Below are positions 45,625 through 54,445 of a DNA stretch of 64,000 nucleotides, in pieces (positions within the stretch are counted from its first letter, which is position 1; each line of letters opens with the position of its first letter). The position numbers and the translations under genes were made by a program. The stretch lies in NCBI RefSeq assembly GCF_900299525.1, contig NZ_OMKA01000029.1, forward strand, positions 670,986 to 734,985. Direction: 5' to 3'. The DNA comes from Aquimarina sp. Aq78 (GTDB lineage: Bacteria > Bacteroidota > Bacteroidia > Flavobacteriales > Flavobacteriaceae). The notes below the pieces were generated by a model, which was not told where the DNA came from, did no database searches, and was given only the letters and a program-made list of their open reading frames with translations.

Positions 45625-45666
45625 CAAGTTTATCATCTACTAAATCTCAATTAACAATAGTAAAAA

Positions 45667-46332
45667 ATGAATTATGATAATTTAATAGTATTCTTTAGGG
45701 ATTTCTCTACACTAATTATAGAATTAGTTACCGCTATTATTGGATCTATATATTTTTATAAATATAAAAATTCAATATTAAAGTATTTTCTATTTTATTT
45801 ATGGTTTATAGTTTTTATAGAATATTCTGCTTTTAGCATGAGGGAATATCTTGACATCCCAAACAACAAAGGGTTAATTAATTCATTTTATGTTATACAT
45901 TTTATTTATTTATTTTTTACGTATTGGCATGTATTACACAGTAAAAAAAGAAAGTTATTAATAAGTTATTTTGCTATCATATACAGTATTGTCTGTATTA
46001 TTAATGCATTTTTTGAGGATTTCCTGACTAGGTCACAGACTATTTCCTTTATCGTAGGATCTAGTTTTTTAATCCTAGCTATTATTCTCTATTTTATAGA
46101 AATTTTGAAAAGTGAAAAAGTGCTTTATGTTAAAAAAAATTTACTTTTCTGGATTAGTGTTGGTTTACTATTATGTTATGCTGGATACATCCCATTTAGT
46201 ATTACTATTAATTATTATGCCGATATTCAAAAATTGAGTAATTTATTTTTGATTTTATACACTTTGATTGCAATATCAAATACTTGTTTTATAATTGGAT
46301 TTATATGGAGCAGCAAGAAACAGGAATATTAG
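45667..46332 (+). CDS. Seven-helix membrane protein B2
   Basis: A 221-residue paralogue of B1 with the same seven predicted helices and the sixth-helix motif LLFWISVGLLLCYAGYIPF. Its last codons overlap the histidine kinase gene by 28 bases. This overlap with a kinase that has only one helix and no sensor domain suggests B2 is the sensing part of the kinase. Confidence 0.74.
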   Translation: MNYDNLIVFFRDFSTLIIELVTAIIGSIYFYKYKNSILKYFLFYLWFIVFIEYSAFSMREYLDIPNNKGLINSFYVIHFIYLFFTYWHVLHSKKRKLLISYFAIIYSIVCIINAFFEDFLTRSQTISFIVGSSFLILAIILYFIEILKSEKVLYVKKNLLFWISVGLLLCYAGYIPFSITINYYADIQKLSNLFLILYTLIAISNTCFIIGFIWSSKKQEY

Positions 46333-47099
46333 TAGCCAGTATTATTTTAGTAATTCTTGTAGTCATTATTATTGGACTTTTTATCATCTTTCAAAAAAGG
46401 AAAAATAGTTTGCTATTACAGCAAAAAGAAACTGAAAAAAAGTTTGAAAAAGCTATTGCAGAGACTCAGATCGAGATCAGAGAAGAAACACTGCGCAATA
46501 TTAGCTGGGAGTTACATGATAATATTGGCCAGCTACTCACATTGGCCAAAATACAAGTCAACATAGCTCAGGATGACCCCGAGAAACTAGAAGAGGTTAC
46601 CGAGACCATAACCAAAAGTCTTACAGAACTGCGATCATTATCAAAACTAATCAACCCAGATACTATAAAAAGCTTAAGTCTCACAGAAGCCATAACATTA
46701 GAAATAGAACGATTTAACCGCATGCAGTTTATTAAAGCTGCAATCACCAGTAATGAAGAAATAGAAGTACTGGATGATAAGGCCGAGATCATCATCTTTA
46801 GAATATTGCAAGAATTCTTTACGAATACTATCAAACATTCTAAAGCTACAAATCTGGATGTAGATGTACATTATGATGCCGATAAGTTAGTAATCCATGC
46901 AAAAGATAACGGTGTTGGTTTTGATCAGATAGACTGCCCAACCAAAAGAGGGATAGGATTAAGTAATATGCAAAACAGAGGAAAATTAATCGATGCCATT
47001 GTACAAATAACATCGCAAAAAGGGAAAGGAACAGCAATAACACTAACCTATCCATATAAAAAAGAAAGTTCGATGGCATTAGACAATGAAGTTAACTAA
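46305..47099 (+). CDS. Sensor histidine kinase (HisKA_3, DesK/NarL type)
   Basis: A 264-residue kinase with one N-terminal helix (about 9-29), a short coiled coil and the HisKA_3 dimerisation domain. Phospho-acceptor H71 is in SWELHDNIGQLL. The ATPase part has N174 in FFTNTIKHSK, DNGVGFD and RGIGLSNMQNRG. It has no sensor domain of its own. ATG 46305 gives MEQQETGI; an in-frame ATG at 46284 would add seven residues and lengthen the overlap with B2. The LuxR-type regulator follows. Confidence 0.93.
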   Translation: MEQQETGILVASIILVILVVIIIGLFIIFQKRKNSLLLQQKETEKKFEKAIAETQIEIREETLRNISWELHDNIGQLLTLAKIQVNIAQDDPEKLEEVTETITKSLTELRSLSKLINPDTIKSLSLTEAITLEIERFNRMQFIKAAITSNEEIEVLDDKAEIIIFRILQEFFTNTIKHSKATNLDVDVHYDADKLVIHAKDNGVGFDQIDCPTKRGIGLSNMQNRGKLIDAIVQITSQKGKGTAITLTYPYKKESSMALDNEVN

Positions 47100-47144
47100 C
47101 TTTGTAAAGAAAACTATTCACACAAATAATAAGTATTGTCAATC

Positions 47145-47783
47145 ATGAAATACTCAGTAGTAATTGTAGAAGATCATATTTTACTATCCCAGGCATTATC
47201 TGGGTTGGTTAATGGGTTCGCTAAATTTAAAATTCTATATATCTGTAAAAACGGTAAAGAACTACTTACCCGATTTAAAGATCCTAAAAATATCCCTGAT
47301 ATCGTACTTATGGATATCAACATGCCTATTATGAATGGGATTGAAACTACAGCAGCATTAAAAGAACAATACCCACAAGTTAAGGTATTAGCGCTCTCTG
47401 TAGAAGAAGATGAAAGTACAATTCTTAAAATGCTTAGAGCTGGTGCAAAAGGATATCTCTTAAAAGATACTGAAAAAAGCATTCTGGAAAATGCGCTTAT
47501 CCAGGTACAGGAAACAGGTTTCTACCACACAAAAGATGTAACTAATTTACTACTAGGCTCCCTAAATCCTAAAGAAGAAAATAATGTAGTACTCAAAGAT
47601 CGAGAAGTAGAATTTATTAAACACGCCTGTACCGAGAAAACTTATAAAGAAATTGCAAATGACATGTGTTTAAGCCCAAAAACAATTGAAGGATATCGAG
47701 ATTCTATTTTTGAAAAACTAAGTCTTAAAAATAGAACAGGCTTGGTTATTTATGCTATTAAAAGTAAATTATTTGTTCCTTAG
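47145..47783 (+). CDS. NarL/LuxR-type response regulator
   Basis: A 212-residue regulator with a receiver domain (D57 in LMDINMP, Lys in LLKDTEK) and a C-terminal LuxR helix-turn-helix (TYKEIANDMCLSPKTIEGYR, about 164-183). It is the partner of the HisKA_3 kinase 45 bases upstream. ATG 47145 gives the usual MKYSVVIVEDH start; the TTG at 47136 is less likely. Targets are unknown. Confidence 0.93.
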   Translation: MKYSVVIVEDHILLSQALSGLVNGFAKFKILYICKNGKELLTRFKDPKNIPDIVLMDINMPIMNGIETTAALKEQYPQVKVLALSVEEDESTILKMLRAGAKGYLLKDTEKSILENALIQVQETGFYHTKDVTNLLLGSLNPKEENNVVLKDREVEFIKHACTEKTYKEIANDMCLSPKTIEGYRDSIFEKLSLKNRTGLVIYAIKSKLFVP

Positions 47784-48304
47784 TGTTTTCTTTTCGCTCC
47801 ATGTATAATATCCTTTGTCTAGGATTTCTGTATACACATGTATAAAAAAACATCAAAAGGAGACATACACATTTTGCTTTACACTTTAATTCTATTAAAG
47901 GTTCAAAAAATACTATTCTCAATAATTCTGCTGGGTTTGTCGAAATACAACCACCTACCCTCTACTCTACAGAGTGTGGTCTGGAAATCGAATCCCTAAT
48001 TAAACCCATAAAAACCTTTAAATCTGGCTTTTAATTTCACATTTAAACCTATCCACGATATTTAAGATCATAAACCTGAAAACACTTCGACAATCGTAGT
48101 ATGGCAAGGAATTTCAAATCTTATCCATAACCAAACAACATTGACCGGTTTATATCTTAAAAAACATCGTTTATTACATATTATAATTACTTTTGGCCCG
48201 TTTATTGATTACATCGAAAAATAAAATCATCCCAATTATGGTTTTATAGCATTTTTTAAATAAACTAACCATCTTATACTTCTTTAAAAACAGTGTTTTT
48301 TGTT
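47784..48304. other. Gap before rpoN with a possible gene remnant
   Basis: No intact gene. Bases 47870-48034 keep an open frame of 54 codons with protein-like composition (NNSAGFVEIQPPTLYS) but no start codon, which may be a decayed gene end. No matching family is recognised. Confidence 0.3.
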
Positions 48305-48312
48305 TATTTTTG
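48305..48312 (+). promoter_or_regulatory. -10 box of rpoN
   Basis: TATTTTTG matches TAnnTTTG, 28 bases before the ATG. Confidence 0.55.
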
Positions 48313-48339
48313 TGAGTAGAAGAACATTGACAATTTTTT

Positions 48340-49800
48340 ATGCTAAAACAACAATTAAATTTTAAGCTTTCTCAAAAACTTTCTCCACAGCAGATTCAAC
48401 TCATGAAGTTGATTCAACTTCCTACGCAAGCATTCGAACAACGTTTGAAACAGGAGATGGAAGAAAACCCTGCTCTTGATAGCGGAAAAGATAAAGCGGA
48501 TGAATTTGAAGACGCGTTTAGTAACGAAAACTCTGCAGAAGAAGACTATGGAACCGAAAAAATAGAGGCAGATATCAATGTTGATGAATATCTTAGTGAT
48601 GATGAGATTCCTAGTTACAGGCTTAGCTCTAACAATTATAGTGCTGATGATGAGGAAAAAAGTGTTCCCTATGCCTCCGGAACATCATTCCATCAACACT
48701 TGGTTAATCAATTAAACACCTATCGATTTAATGATGAAGAAAGAGAAATAGCCGAATTTCTTGTTGGTAGTGTCGATGAAAGTGGTTATATAAGAAGGTC
48801 TTTATCTGATATTTTAGATGATTTAGCTTTCACTCAAAACGTATATACTACCGAAGAAAAAATAGAAAATATCTTACAAATTGTTCATCAACTGGATCCC
48901 GCAGGTGTTGGTGCTCGTAATTTGCAAGAATGTCTTTGGATTCAACTGGATAGAAAAGAAACTACCATCCCAATAAAATTAGCTTCAGGGATTCTAAAAA
49001 AAGCATTTGATCATTTTAGCAAAAAGCATTATGATAAACTTTTAGTGAAATTTGACATCACTGAAGAACAGCTAAAAGAAGCAATTGATGAAATTGAACA
49101 CCTTAATCCTAAACCGGGAGGAGCCTATGCAGGAAACAATCGTTTGATTGAACATGTAGTTCCTGACTTTACAATTAGAATTGCAGATGGAGAACTTGAG
49201 CTAACTTTAAACGGTCGTAATGCTCCAGAACTTCATGTATCGAGAGAATACAACAACATGCTTCAGGGGTATAAAGCCAGTAAAGAAAAGTCTAAATCAC
49301 AAAAGGATGCTGTTATGTTTATCAAACAAAAGTTAGATGCTGCAAAATGGTTTATCGAAGCTGTAAAACAAAGACAGCAGACACTTTTTATTACTATGAG
49401 TGCAATAATGCACTATCAAAAAAGTTATTTCCTTAGTGGAGACGAAAGAAATCTCAAACCAATGATTTTAAAAGACATTGCCGACGAGATCTCTATGGAT
49501 GTAAGCACCGTTTCAAGAGTGGCAAATAGTAAATATGTTGATACTCCTTATGGAACAAAACTTATCAAAGAGTTCTTTTCTGAATCAATGACCAATGATC
49601 AAGGTGAAGAAGTTTCTACTAGAGAAATTAAAAAAATACTGGAAATAACTATAGGTGAAGAAGACAAGAAAAAACCCCTTACGGATGAAAAGCTTGCCAA
49701 AATCCTTAAAGAGAAAGGATATCCCATAGCCAGAAGAACTGTAGCCAAATACAGGGAACAATTAGATATTCCTGTTGCCAGACTACGAAAGAAAATTTAA
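48340..49800 (+). CDS. rpoN: RNA polymerase sigma-54 factor
   Basis: A 486-residue sigma-54. Region I with the LSQKLSPQQIQLMKLIQLP pattern is at the N terminus. An acidic region II follows (about 45-110), then the core-binding domain, with LDPAGVGARNLQECLW, and the HTH (ISMDVSTVSRVANSKY). The RpoN box ARRTVAKYRE sits near the C terminus. Full length. It needs an AAA+ enhancer-binding protein, none of which is in this window. It overlaps the next gene by one base (TAATG). Confidence 0.96.
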   Translation: MLKQQLNFKLSQKLSPQQIQLMKLIQLPTQAFEQRLKQEMEENPALDSGKDKADEFEDAFSNENSAEEDYGTEKIEADINVDEYLSDDEIPSYRLSSNNYSADDEEKSVPYASGTSFHQHLVNQLNTYRFNDEEREIAEFLVGSVDESGYIRRSLSDILDDLAFTQNVYTTEEKIENILQIVHQLDPAGVGARNLQECLWIQLDRKETTIPIKLASGILKKAFDHFSKKHYDKLLVKFDITEEQLKEAIDEIEHLNPKPGGAYAGNNRLIEHVVPDFTIRIADGELELTLNGRNAPELHVSREYNNMLQGYKASKEKSKSQKDAVMFIKQKLDAAKWFIEAVKQRQQTLFITMSAIMHYQKSYFLSGDERNLKPMILKDIADEISMDVSTVSRVANSKYVDTPYGTKLIKEFFSESMTNDQGEEVSTREIKKILEITIGEEDKKKPLTDEKLAKILKEKGYPIARRTVAKYREQLDIPVARLRKKI

Positions 49801-50405
49801 TGAATTTTTTTCTTAGAAGTGTTTCTTATATTTTACATCCATTATTGATGCCCCTTTTGGGTGCAATAATTTATTTTAGTACTGCTCCAAGATTTATTCC
49901 TATTGAGATTATTAGAGCCAAAGTCTTTGGATTAATTATTCTTACTATTCTAATACCCATTGTATTATTCTTTTTATTAAAAAGTACAGGAACCATCACC
50001 TCAATACATCTTGAAAATGTAAAACAGCGTAAAATCCCACTATTACTACAATCTATTTTACTCATAGTGGTTATCAAAATGGTCATTGATGTATATCATT
50101 ATCCCGAGTTATATTTTTTCTTTTTAGGAATTCTGTTTTCATCATTAAGTGCAATTTTCATGGTATTGTTTAATATAAAAGCAAGTTTACATATGATTGG
50201 TATTAGTGGAATTACCATGTTTACCGTTGCGCTAAGTATTCATTTTGGGCTTAATTTAACTATCCTAATAGCCATGTTGATGATTTTTAATGGTCTGGTA
50301 GCCACATCCAGATTACACTGCAAAGCACATAGTAATCTAGAATTAATCCTGGGGTTCCTAATAGGAATAATCCCGCAACTTACTTTAGCAAATTTCTGGC
50401 TATAA
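49800..50405 (+). CDS. Multi-pass membrane protein downstream of rpoN
   Basis: A 201-residue protein with about six predicted helices and little soluble sequence. HPLLMPLLG near the start and SRLHCKAHSNLELILGFLIG near the end resemble the ends of PAP2-like phosphatases, but the full phosphatase signature is not present, so no enzymatic role is claimed. It is translationally coupled to rpoN and converges on the porT-like gene with a 6-base overlap. Confidence 0.65.
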   Translation: MNFFLRSVSYILHPLLMPLLGAIIYFSTAPRFIPIEIIRAKVFGLIILTILIPIVLFFLLKSTGTITSIHLENVKQRKIPLLLQSILLIVVIKMVIDVYHYPELYFFFLGILFSSLSAIFMVLFNIKASLHMIGISGITMFTVALSIHFGLNLTILIAMLMIFNGLVATSRLHCKAHSNLELILGFLIGIIPQLTLANFWL

Positions 50406-51107
50406 AATATAGAACATCAATCCTATTTTTGCAGTATTCAATCCTACAGATTCTCCCTGAATTACCGCATCGCTATTGAATAAAGTATTTAAACTATAGT
50501 AGAAATGAAAATTAAAGGTATTCCACCCAAAAGTGAACGTTGCTCCTATTCTCCATCGATTTAACTCATCCAATTTTGTTTGTCTTACCCTATTTCCTGG
50601 TTGTTTAAAATTAGACTTAAAAGAATACAGGTATCCCACTCTAACGCCAGTATAAATCCTATAAAATTTATGGGTTTCAGGAGTAGATGTACGCCATCTA
50701 AACTCAAAAGGAGCCTCTACCAAATGTGTGGTAAATCTATTAGTACTGTAATCAATACCTTCTAAACTACTAAATATACTCTGTTCTGTATTTTCTTGTT
50801 CTCCTATAAATAAATTCTGATTATACACATTCAATGAATAGCCAACTCCCAGACCTATAGCAACATTGCGTCTTTTATTGATTGGCATATCCCGTATAAA
50901 TCCTAAATGTAACCCTCCTGAAAAACCAGATTGACTCACACCTTTTGGTTTATTAAGTAACAGGTTAAATGTTACTCCTACGTAAAACTGATCTTCTCGA
51001 TATAAAGAATCTATTTCTATTTCTTGAGTAGAATCTTGCTGGGTCTCCTGTCCCGAAGAAAGAAACACAAACAAATAAAATACAATGAATGCAAACAATT
51101 TTTTCAT
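50400..51107 (-). CDS. PorT-like outer-membrane protein of the T9SS
   Basis: A 235-residue protein with a signal peptide (to about 19, FLSSGQ), an acidic linker and then alternating strands of an eight-strand-type barrel (FYVGVTFNLLLNKPKG, GLHLGFIRDMPINKRRN, RIYTGVRVGYLY, GLMFYIL end). The order matches PorT/SprT, an outer-membrane component of type IX secretion. This fits the T9SS cargo in the window (the GH9 cellulase). ATG 51107 is preferred over an in-frame GTG nine bases upstream. Confidence 0.75.
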   Translation of the reverse strand: MKKLFAFIVFYLFVFLSSGQETQQDSTQEIEIDSLYREDQFYVGVTFNLLLNKPKGVSQSGFSGGLHLGFIRDMPINKRRNVAIGLGVGYSLNVYNQNLFIGEQENTEQSIFSSLEGIDYSTNRFTTHLVEAPFEFRWRTSTPETHKFYRIYTGVRVGYLYSFKSNFKQPGNRVRQTKLDELNRWRIGATFTFGWNTFNFHFYYSLNTLFNSDAVIQGESVGLNTAKIGLMFYIL

Positions 51108-51176
51108 ATAGATCACTAAAATAAATCTATTTCTTTAGAAATAAGACAAAGTTTATAAAAACAAAACGAAATCACA

Positions 51177-51204
51177 CAAAATCCTGCCCAAAGGCAGGAT
51201 TCTT
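51177..51204 (-). terminator. Terminator after the second exbD pair
   Basis: ATCCTGCC/GGCAGGAT with loop CAAA (plus-strand reading 51181-51200). The T tract on the minus strand is GATTTTGTG. Confidence 0.7.
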
Positions 51205-51225
51205 ATTATTAATTAAACAGATATA

Positions 51226-51702
51226 CTAAAAATTGTCATTTGCTTCTCCGATTTTGGTGGCATAATTAATTTTAAGTGCATGAACTTTCCTTAGTTCATT
51301 CTTAATATCACCTACCAGTCCCATTTTGGTATTCTTATCTATCTTTAAAGAAGTTATTAAAAAAGGAAGCAGCGCATCTGTTTTAGAAGCTCTTTCTGCC
51401 AAAACAAATGCTTTTATATCCCTTATATCCGCAAACTTATCATTAAGTTGAATTCTGGCTTCAGAACCTATATTCTTGTACCTAGAACTTGGTTTTCCAG
51501 CATATACATTCATAATTAAATTCTTATTATCTAATTTTTCTATTTGATCTGCGACAGGTAATTTGTTCTCTATCATTAATGTATTGTTCCGTATTACCGT
51601 AGCAACCATAAAGAAAAATAATAACATAAATACAATATCGGGTAGTGATGCGGTTGAAATCTCCGGCAACTGAGTGTTTTTCTTGTTTTTAAATTTAGAC
51701 AT
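51226..51702 (-). CDS. exbD: ExbD/TolR biopolymer transport protein (second pair, copy 2)
   Basis: A 158-residue ExbD with one membrane helix (about 22-40; DIVFMLLFFFMVATV, with the conserved Asp used for proton passage) and a periplasmic domain. It is a close paralogue of the protein at 52731-53213, with the same PEISTASLPD and YAGKPSSRY stretches. It works with ExbB to energise TonB. The other ExbD of the pair is encoded 16 bases upstream. Confidence 0.92.
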   Translation of the reverse strand: MSKFKNKKNTQLPEISTASLPDIVFMLLFFFMVATVIRNNTLMIENKLPVADQIEKLDNKNLIMNVYAGKPSSRYKNIGSEARIQLNDKFADIRDIKAFVLAERASKTDALLPFLITSLKIDKNTKMGLVGDIKNELRKVHALKINYATKIGEANDNF

Positions 51703-51718
51703 AATTACAAAAATTAAG

Positions 51719-52333
51719 TTAGTATTGATTTCTAGGTTCTGCTTCAGAAAGTTTTTCTGGGAATAGGGATTGAATTTTCTTAATTCGTTCTCTTAACACC
51801 TCTTTATCATTAAGATTACGAGCGCCTTTTAAATTTTTCTTCATTTCTATAAATGAGATACCATATAGTCTTTTTGCTTCTCGATTACGTAACTCGATAT
51901 ACGCAGCTACTAATTCATTTTGCACGGCTACATAAGTTGCATAATTTGTCTCACGACTATTAATAAGAGATATAATTGCCTTACTTGGATGATCAGAAGA
52001 TGTAACATCACCTTCTCCCTTACAATAATCACAAGCCAGACCATCTGACTCTCCTCCATTATCCAAAAACGCAATAGTGGCATCTTTAAGAGCAGAAATC
52101 TCCATTACAGTGCCTTCTACCAACAACTCATTAAGTTGATTTAGTTCTACCTTAAAGAGATTTTTTTCTTTAATAATTGTTTCTGCAGGGTCATCATCTG
52201 CGGGAGGTGGTAATTTTCTAGTGATCCCATGATCTGTTTCCATCTTAGTAGAAACTAAAAAAAAGATGAGTAATAAAAATGCGATATCAGCCATAGATCC
52301 CGCATTAACACTTGGTGCTAATCTTCTTGTCAT
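51719..52333 (-). CDS. exbD: ExbD/TolR biopolymer transport protein (second pair, copy 1)
   Basis: A 204-residue ExbD with NAGSMADIAFLLLIFFLVST (conserved Asp, about 11-30) and a longer periplasmic domain containing a CDYCKGEGD cysteine pair also kept in its paralogue at 53237. ATG 52333 gives the MTRRLAPSVNAGSMADI start that matches the paralogue; ATG 52342 would add three residues. It is part of the exbD pair closest to the end of the operon. Confidence 0.92.
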   Translation of the reverse strand: MTRRLAPSVNAGSMADIAFLLLIFFLVSTKMETDHGITRKLPPPADDDPAETIIKEKNLFKVELNQLNELLVEGTVMEISALKDATIAFLDNGGESDGLACDYCKGEGDVTSSDHPSKAIISLINSRETNYATYVAVQNELVAAYIELRNREAKRLYGISFIEMKKNLKGARNLNDKEVLRERIKKIQSLFPEKLSEAEPRNQY

Positions 52334-52342
52334 AATAAACAT

Positions 52343-52730
52343 ATTTAGTTAATAATTACTTACAGAATCAAGAAACTATGATCATAAGTGACAAGAAATA
52401 TGCAGAAGAAAAACATACAGAAACTATATCTGAAAAACCTTCATAACTCACGTATATTATCTCTTAACAGAAACAAAAAATAAGCTATATATATTTTAGA
52501 GGGTTTGAGAATTCATTTCGTATTACAACCATTTTATCTATATATTCAATATCACTTTGAAAGGTTAGATATTGATGCTATAAAACGATAGATCACAGCT
52601 ACTATAAAACTAGCAACAATTGTTATGCCATTTTCGGGAATGGCGGAAGGAGTAGTACTAAAAAATCCTGCCTTTGGGCAGGATTTTTTAGTATCATTTA
52701 GACATTTATGCTACGATAATAAATAGTATA
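52343..52730. other. Gap between the two exbD pairs
   Basis: It contains the terminator at 52660-52690 and a small GCCATT/AATGGC hairpin at 52627-52644. No gene was seen. The distal exbD pair must have its own promoter here or depend on read-through. Confidence 0.5.
52660..52690 (-). terminator. Terminator after the first exbD pair
   Basis: A 14-bp stem TAAAAAATCCTGCC with loop TTTG, T tract on both strands. Its core ATCCTGCC/GGCAGGAT is the same as in the terminator after the second pair, but with the loop in the reverse orientation. Confidence 0.85.
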
Positions 52731-53213
52731 CTATTTAAAATTATCTGAAGCTTTACCAGATTTGGTTGTATAATTAATCTTTAATGCCTGAACTTCTCTT
52801 AATTCTTTTTTGATATCACCTACAAGACCCATATTGGTCTTTCCATCTATCTTAAGAGCTGTAATTAGAAACGGAACTTCTTCCTCTCTTTTTGCTGCTC
52901 TCTCTGCCAACACAAACGCTTTTACTTCGCTTACATCAGCAAATTTATCATTAAGCTGGATTCTAGCTTGGCTACCTGCACTTGCACGATATCTTGAACT
53001 AGGTTTTCCTGCATAGATATACATTACTAGATTTTTTTTATCTAGTTTTTCTATTTGATCTGCAAAAGGTAATTTATTATCTATCATCAGCGTATTTTTA
53101 CGCATCACCGTTGCAACCATAAAGAAAAACAATAACATAAATACAATATCCGGTAATGATGCCGTAGAAACGGGAGGTAATTCACCACTCTTTTTCTTTT
53201 TAAACTTAGACAT
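52731..53213 (-). CDS. exbD: ExbD/TolR biopolymer transport protein (first pair, copy 2)
   Basis: A 160-residue ExbD: a basic N terminus, a single helix with the conserved Asp (PDIVFMLLFFFMVATV, about 21-40) and a periplasmic domain. It is the second ExbD of the exbB operon and a close paralogue of the protein at 51226. Two different ExbD proteins following one ExbB is a usual Bacteroidota arrangement. Confidence 0.93.
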   Translation of the reverse strand: MSKFKKKKSGELPPVSTASLPDIVFMLLFFFMVATVMRKNTLMIDNKLPFADQIEKLDKKNLVMYIYAGKPSSRYRASAGSQARIQLNDKFADVSEVKAFVLAERAAKREEEVPFLITALKIDGKTNMGLVGDIKKELREVQALKINYTTKSGKASDNFK

Positions 53214-53236
53214 AAGAATTCTGTTTTATGTTATTT

Positions 53237-53845
53237 CTATTTTTTAGGCTCAGCTTCTGAAAGTTTTTCAGGAAACAAAAATTGTATCTTTTTGATATCT
53301 TCTTTAAGTTTAGTCTTACTTCCAGAATAATTTACATCTTTAAAATCGGCTTCCATTTGTACAAATGTTTTACCATAAAGACGTTGTGCTTCTCTATTAC
53401 GCAATGTAGTATACGCTGCCACCAATTCATTTTGAACTGCTATATATGCACCGTAATTTGTCTCTCTATTATTATTTAAAGATATAACCGCTTTAGTAGG
53501 ATTATCTGAAGAAGAAGGATCTCTATCTCCTTGACAGTAATCACAAGCTTCTTCTCCTCTTCCACCACCATTATCTAAGAACTTAATAGCAGCTTCCCGA
53601 AGATCTTTCAATTCCATAGGAGCTTCTTCTACCAATAAATCGTTGTTCTTATTCAATTCTACAACAAAAATATTTTTTTGTTTAAGAACTGGCGGCTCTA
53701 TTTCTTCCTCTTGAGGAGGAGGGAGCTTACGGCTAATACCAGTATCGGTTTCGATAGTAGTAGTAACCAAGAAAAATATAAGAAGTAAGAATGCAATATC
53801 TGCCATAGATCCTGCATTAACTTCTGGTGCTGCTCTTCTTGCCAT
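53237..53845 (-). CDS. exbD: ExbD/TolR biopolymer transport protein (first pair, copy 1)
   Basis: A 202-residue ExbD starting MARRAAPEVNAGSMADIAF, with the conserved Asp in its single helix (about 10-30) and a periplasmic domain holding CDYCQGD. The proline-rich stretch after the helix (KLPPPQEEEIEPP) is longer than in typical ExbD. It lies directly downstream of the small membrane protein gene, within the exbB operon. Confidence 0.93.
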   Translation of the reverse strand: MARRAAPEVNAGSMADIAFLLLIFFLVTTTIETDTGISRKLPPPQEEEIEPPVLKQKNIFVVELNKNNDLLVEEAPMELKDLREAAIKFLDNGGGRGEEACDYCQGDRDPSSSDNPTKAVISLNNNRETNYGAYIAVQNELVAAYTTLRNREAQRLYGKTFVQMEADFKDVNYSGSKTKLKEDIKKIQFLFPEKLSEAEPKK

Positions 53846-53851
53846 AATTGT

Positions 53852-54346
53852 TTACTTAATTAGTTTCTTAATACCAGAAAAGAACATCAACCCAACTGCA
53901 ATAGCAGCCAAAAAGTAAAATGTATACAATCCTGTTCCTACCCATTTAGAGCCACTTTCTGAAAGCATTCCTCCATCGTTTAAAGGAGCTTCTACTCCTT
54001 CTGCCACAACAAAACCAATGCCCACAACAACAAGGAAAGCAACAATACCAATTGCAGTATTTTTAAGACCTCCTGGGTTTTTAGCTAAAGAAGAGAAAAC
54101 AGCAATCAAAGTAACTACTATTACACCAATAAAGACTACAACTGTAAGAGTATATAACGGGTTCACCAATGATGTTGCTTCTTTTAAAACATCCATCGAT
54201 CCTCCTTCTCTAACAAAATCTTTGGTTTCTGTAATACCATATTTCTCCATAAGACCATCAAAGTTATTGCTCATTAAGAACAATAAAAGTGCGCCTATAG
54301 CACCTATAGCCATTACGATATATGATAATATTTTTGAAATTTTCAT
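53852..54346 (-). CDS. Small membrane protein of the ExbB operon
   Basis: A 164-residue protein with four predicted helices (about 8-25, 64-84, 96-114 and 140-158). I do not know a functional name, but a protein of this size regularly lies between exbB and exbD in Bacteroidota. It is likely an accessory part of the proton-channel complex (inference). It lies 7 bases before the first exbD and 100 bases after exbB. Confidence 0.75.
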   Translation of the reverse strand: MKISKILSYIVMAIGAIGALLLFLMSNNFDGLMEKYGITETKDFVREGGSMDVLKEATSLVNPLYTLTVVVFIGVIVVTLIAVFSSLAKNPGGLKNTAIGIVAFLVVVGIGFVVAEGVEAPLNDGGMLSESGSKWVGTGLYTFYFLAAIAVGLMFFSGIKKLIK

Positions 54347-54445
54347 GTTACTAATTTTTTGTTTGGATTACTCACAGGTAACCCTTAATTAAATAAAAGT
54401 GTAAATTAAAAATCTTCTAAATCAGATTTTTATTAGAAACATCAA

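Noticed and set aside
47955..48000. tRNA-like 3' end (GGAAATCGAATCCC)
   Set aside because: No acceptor, D or anticodon arm could be found upstream; the T-loop match alone is not enough.
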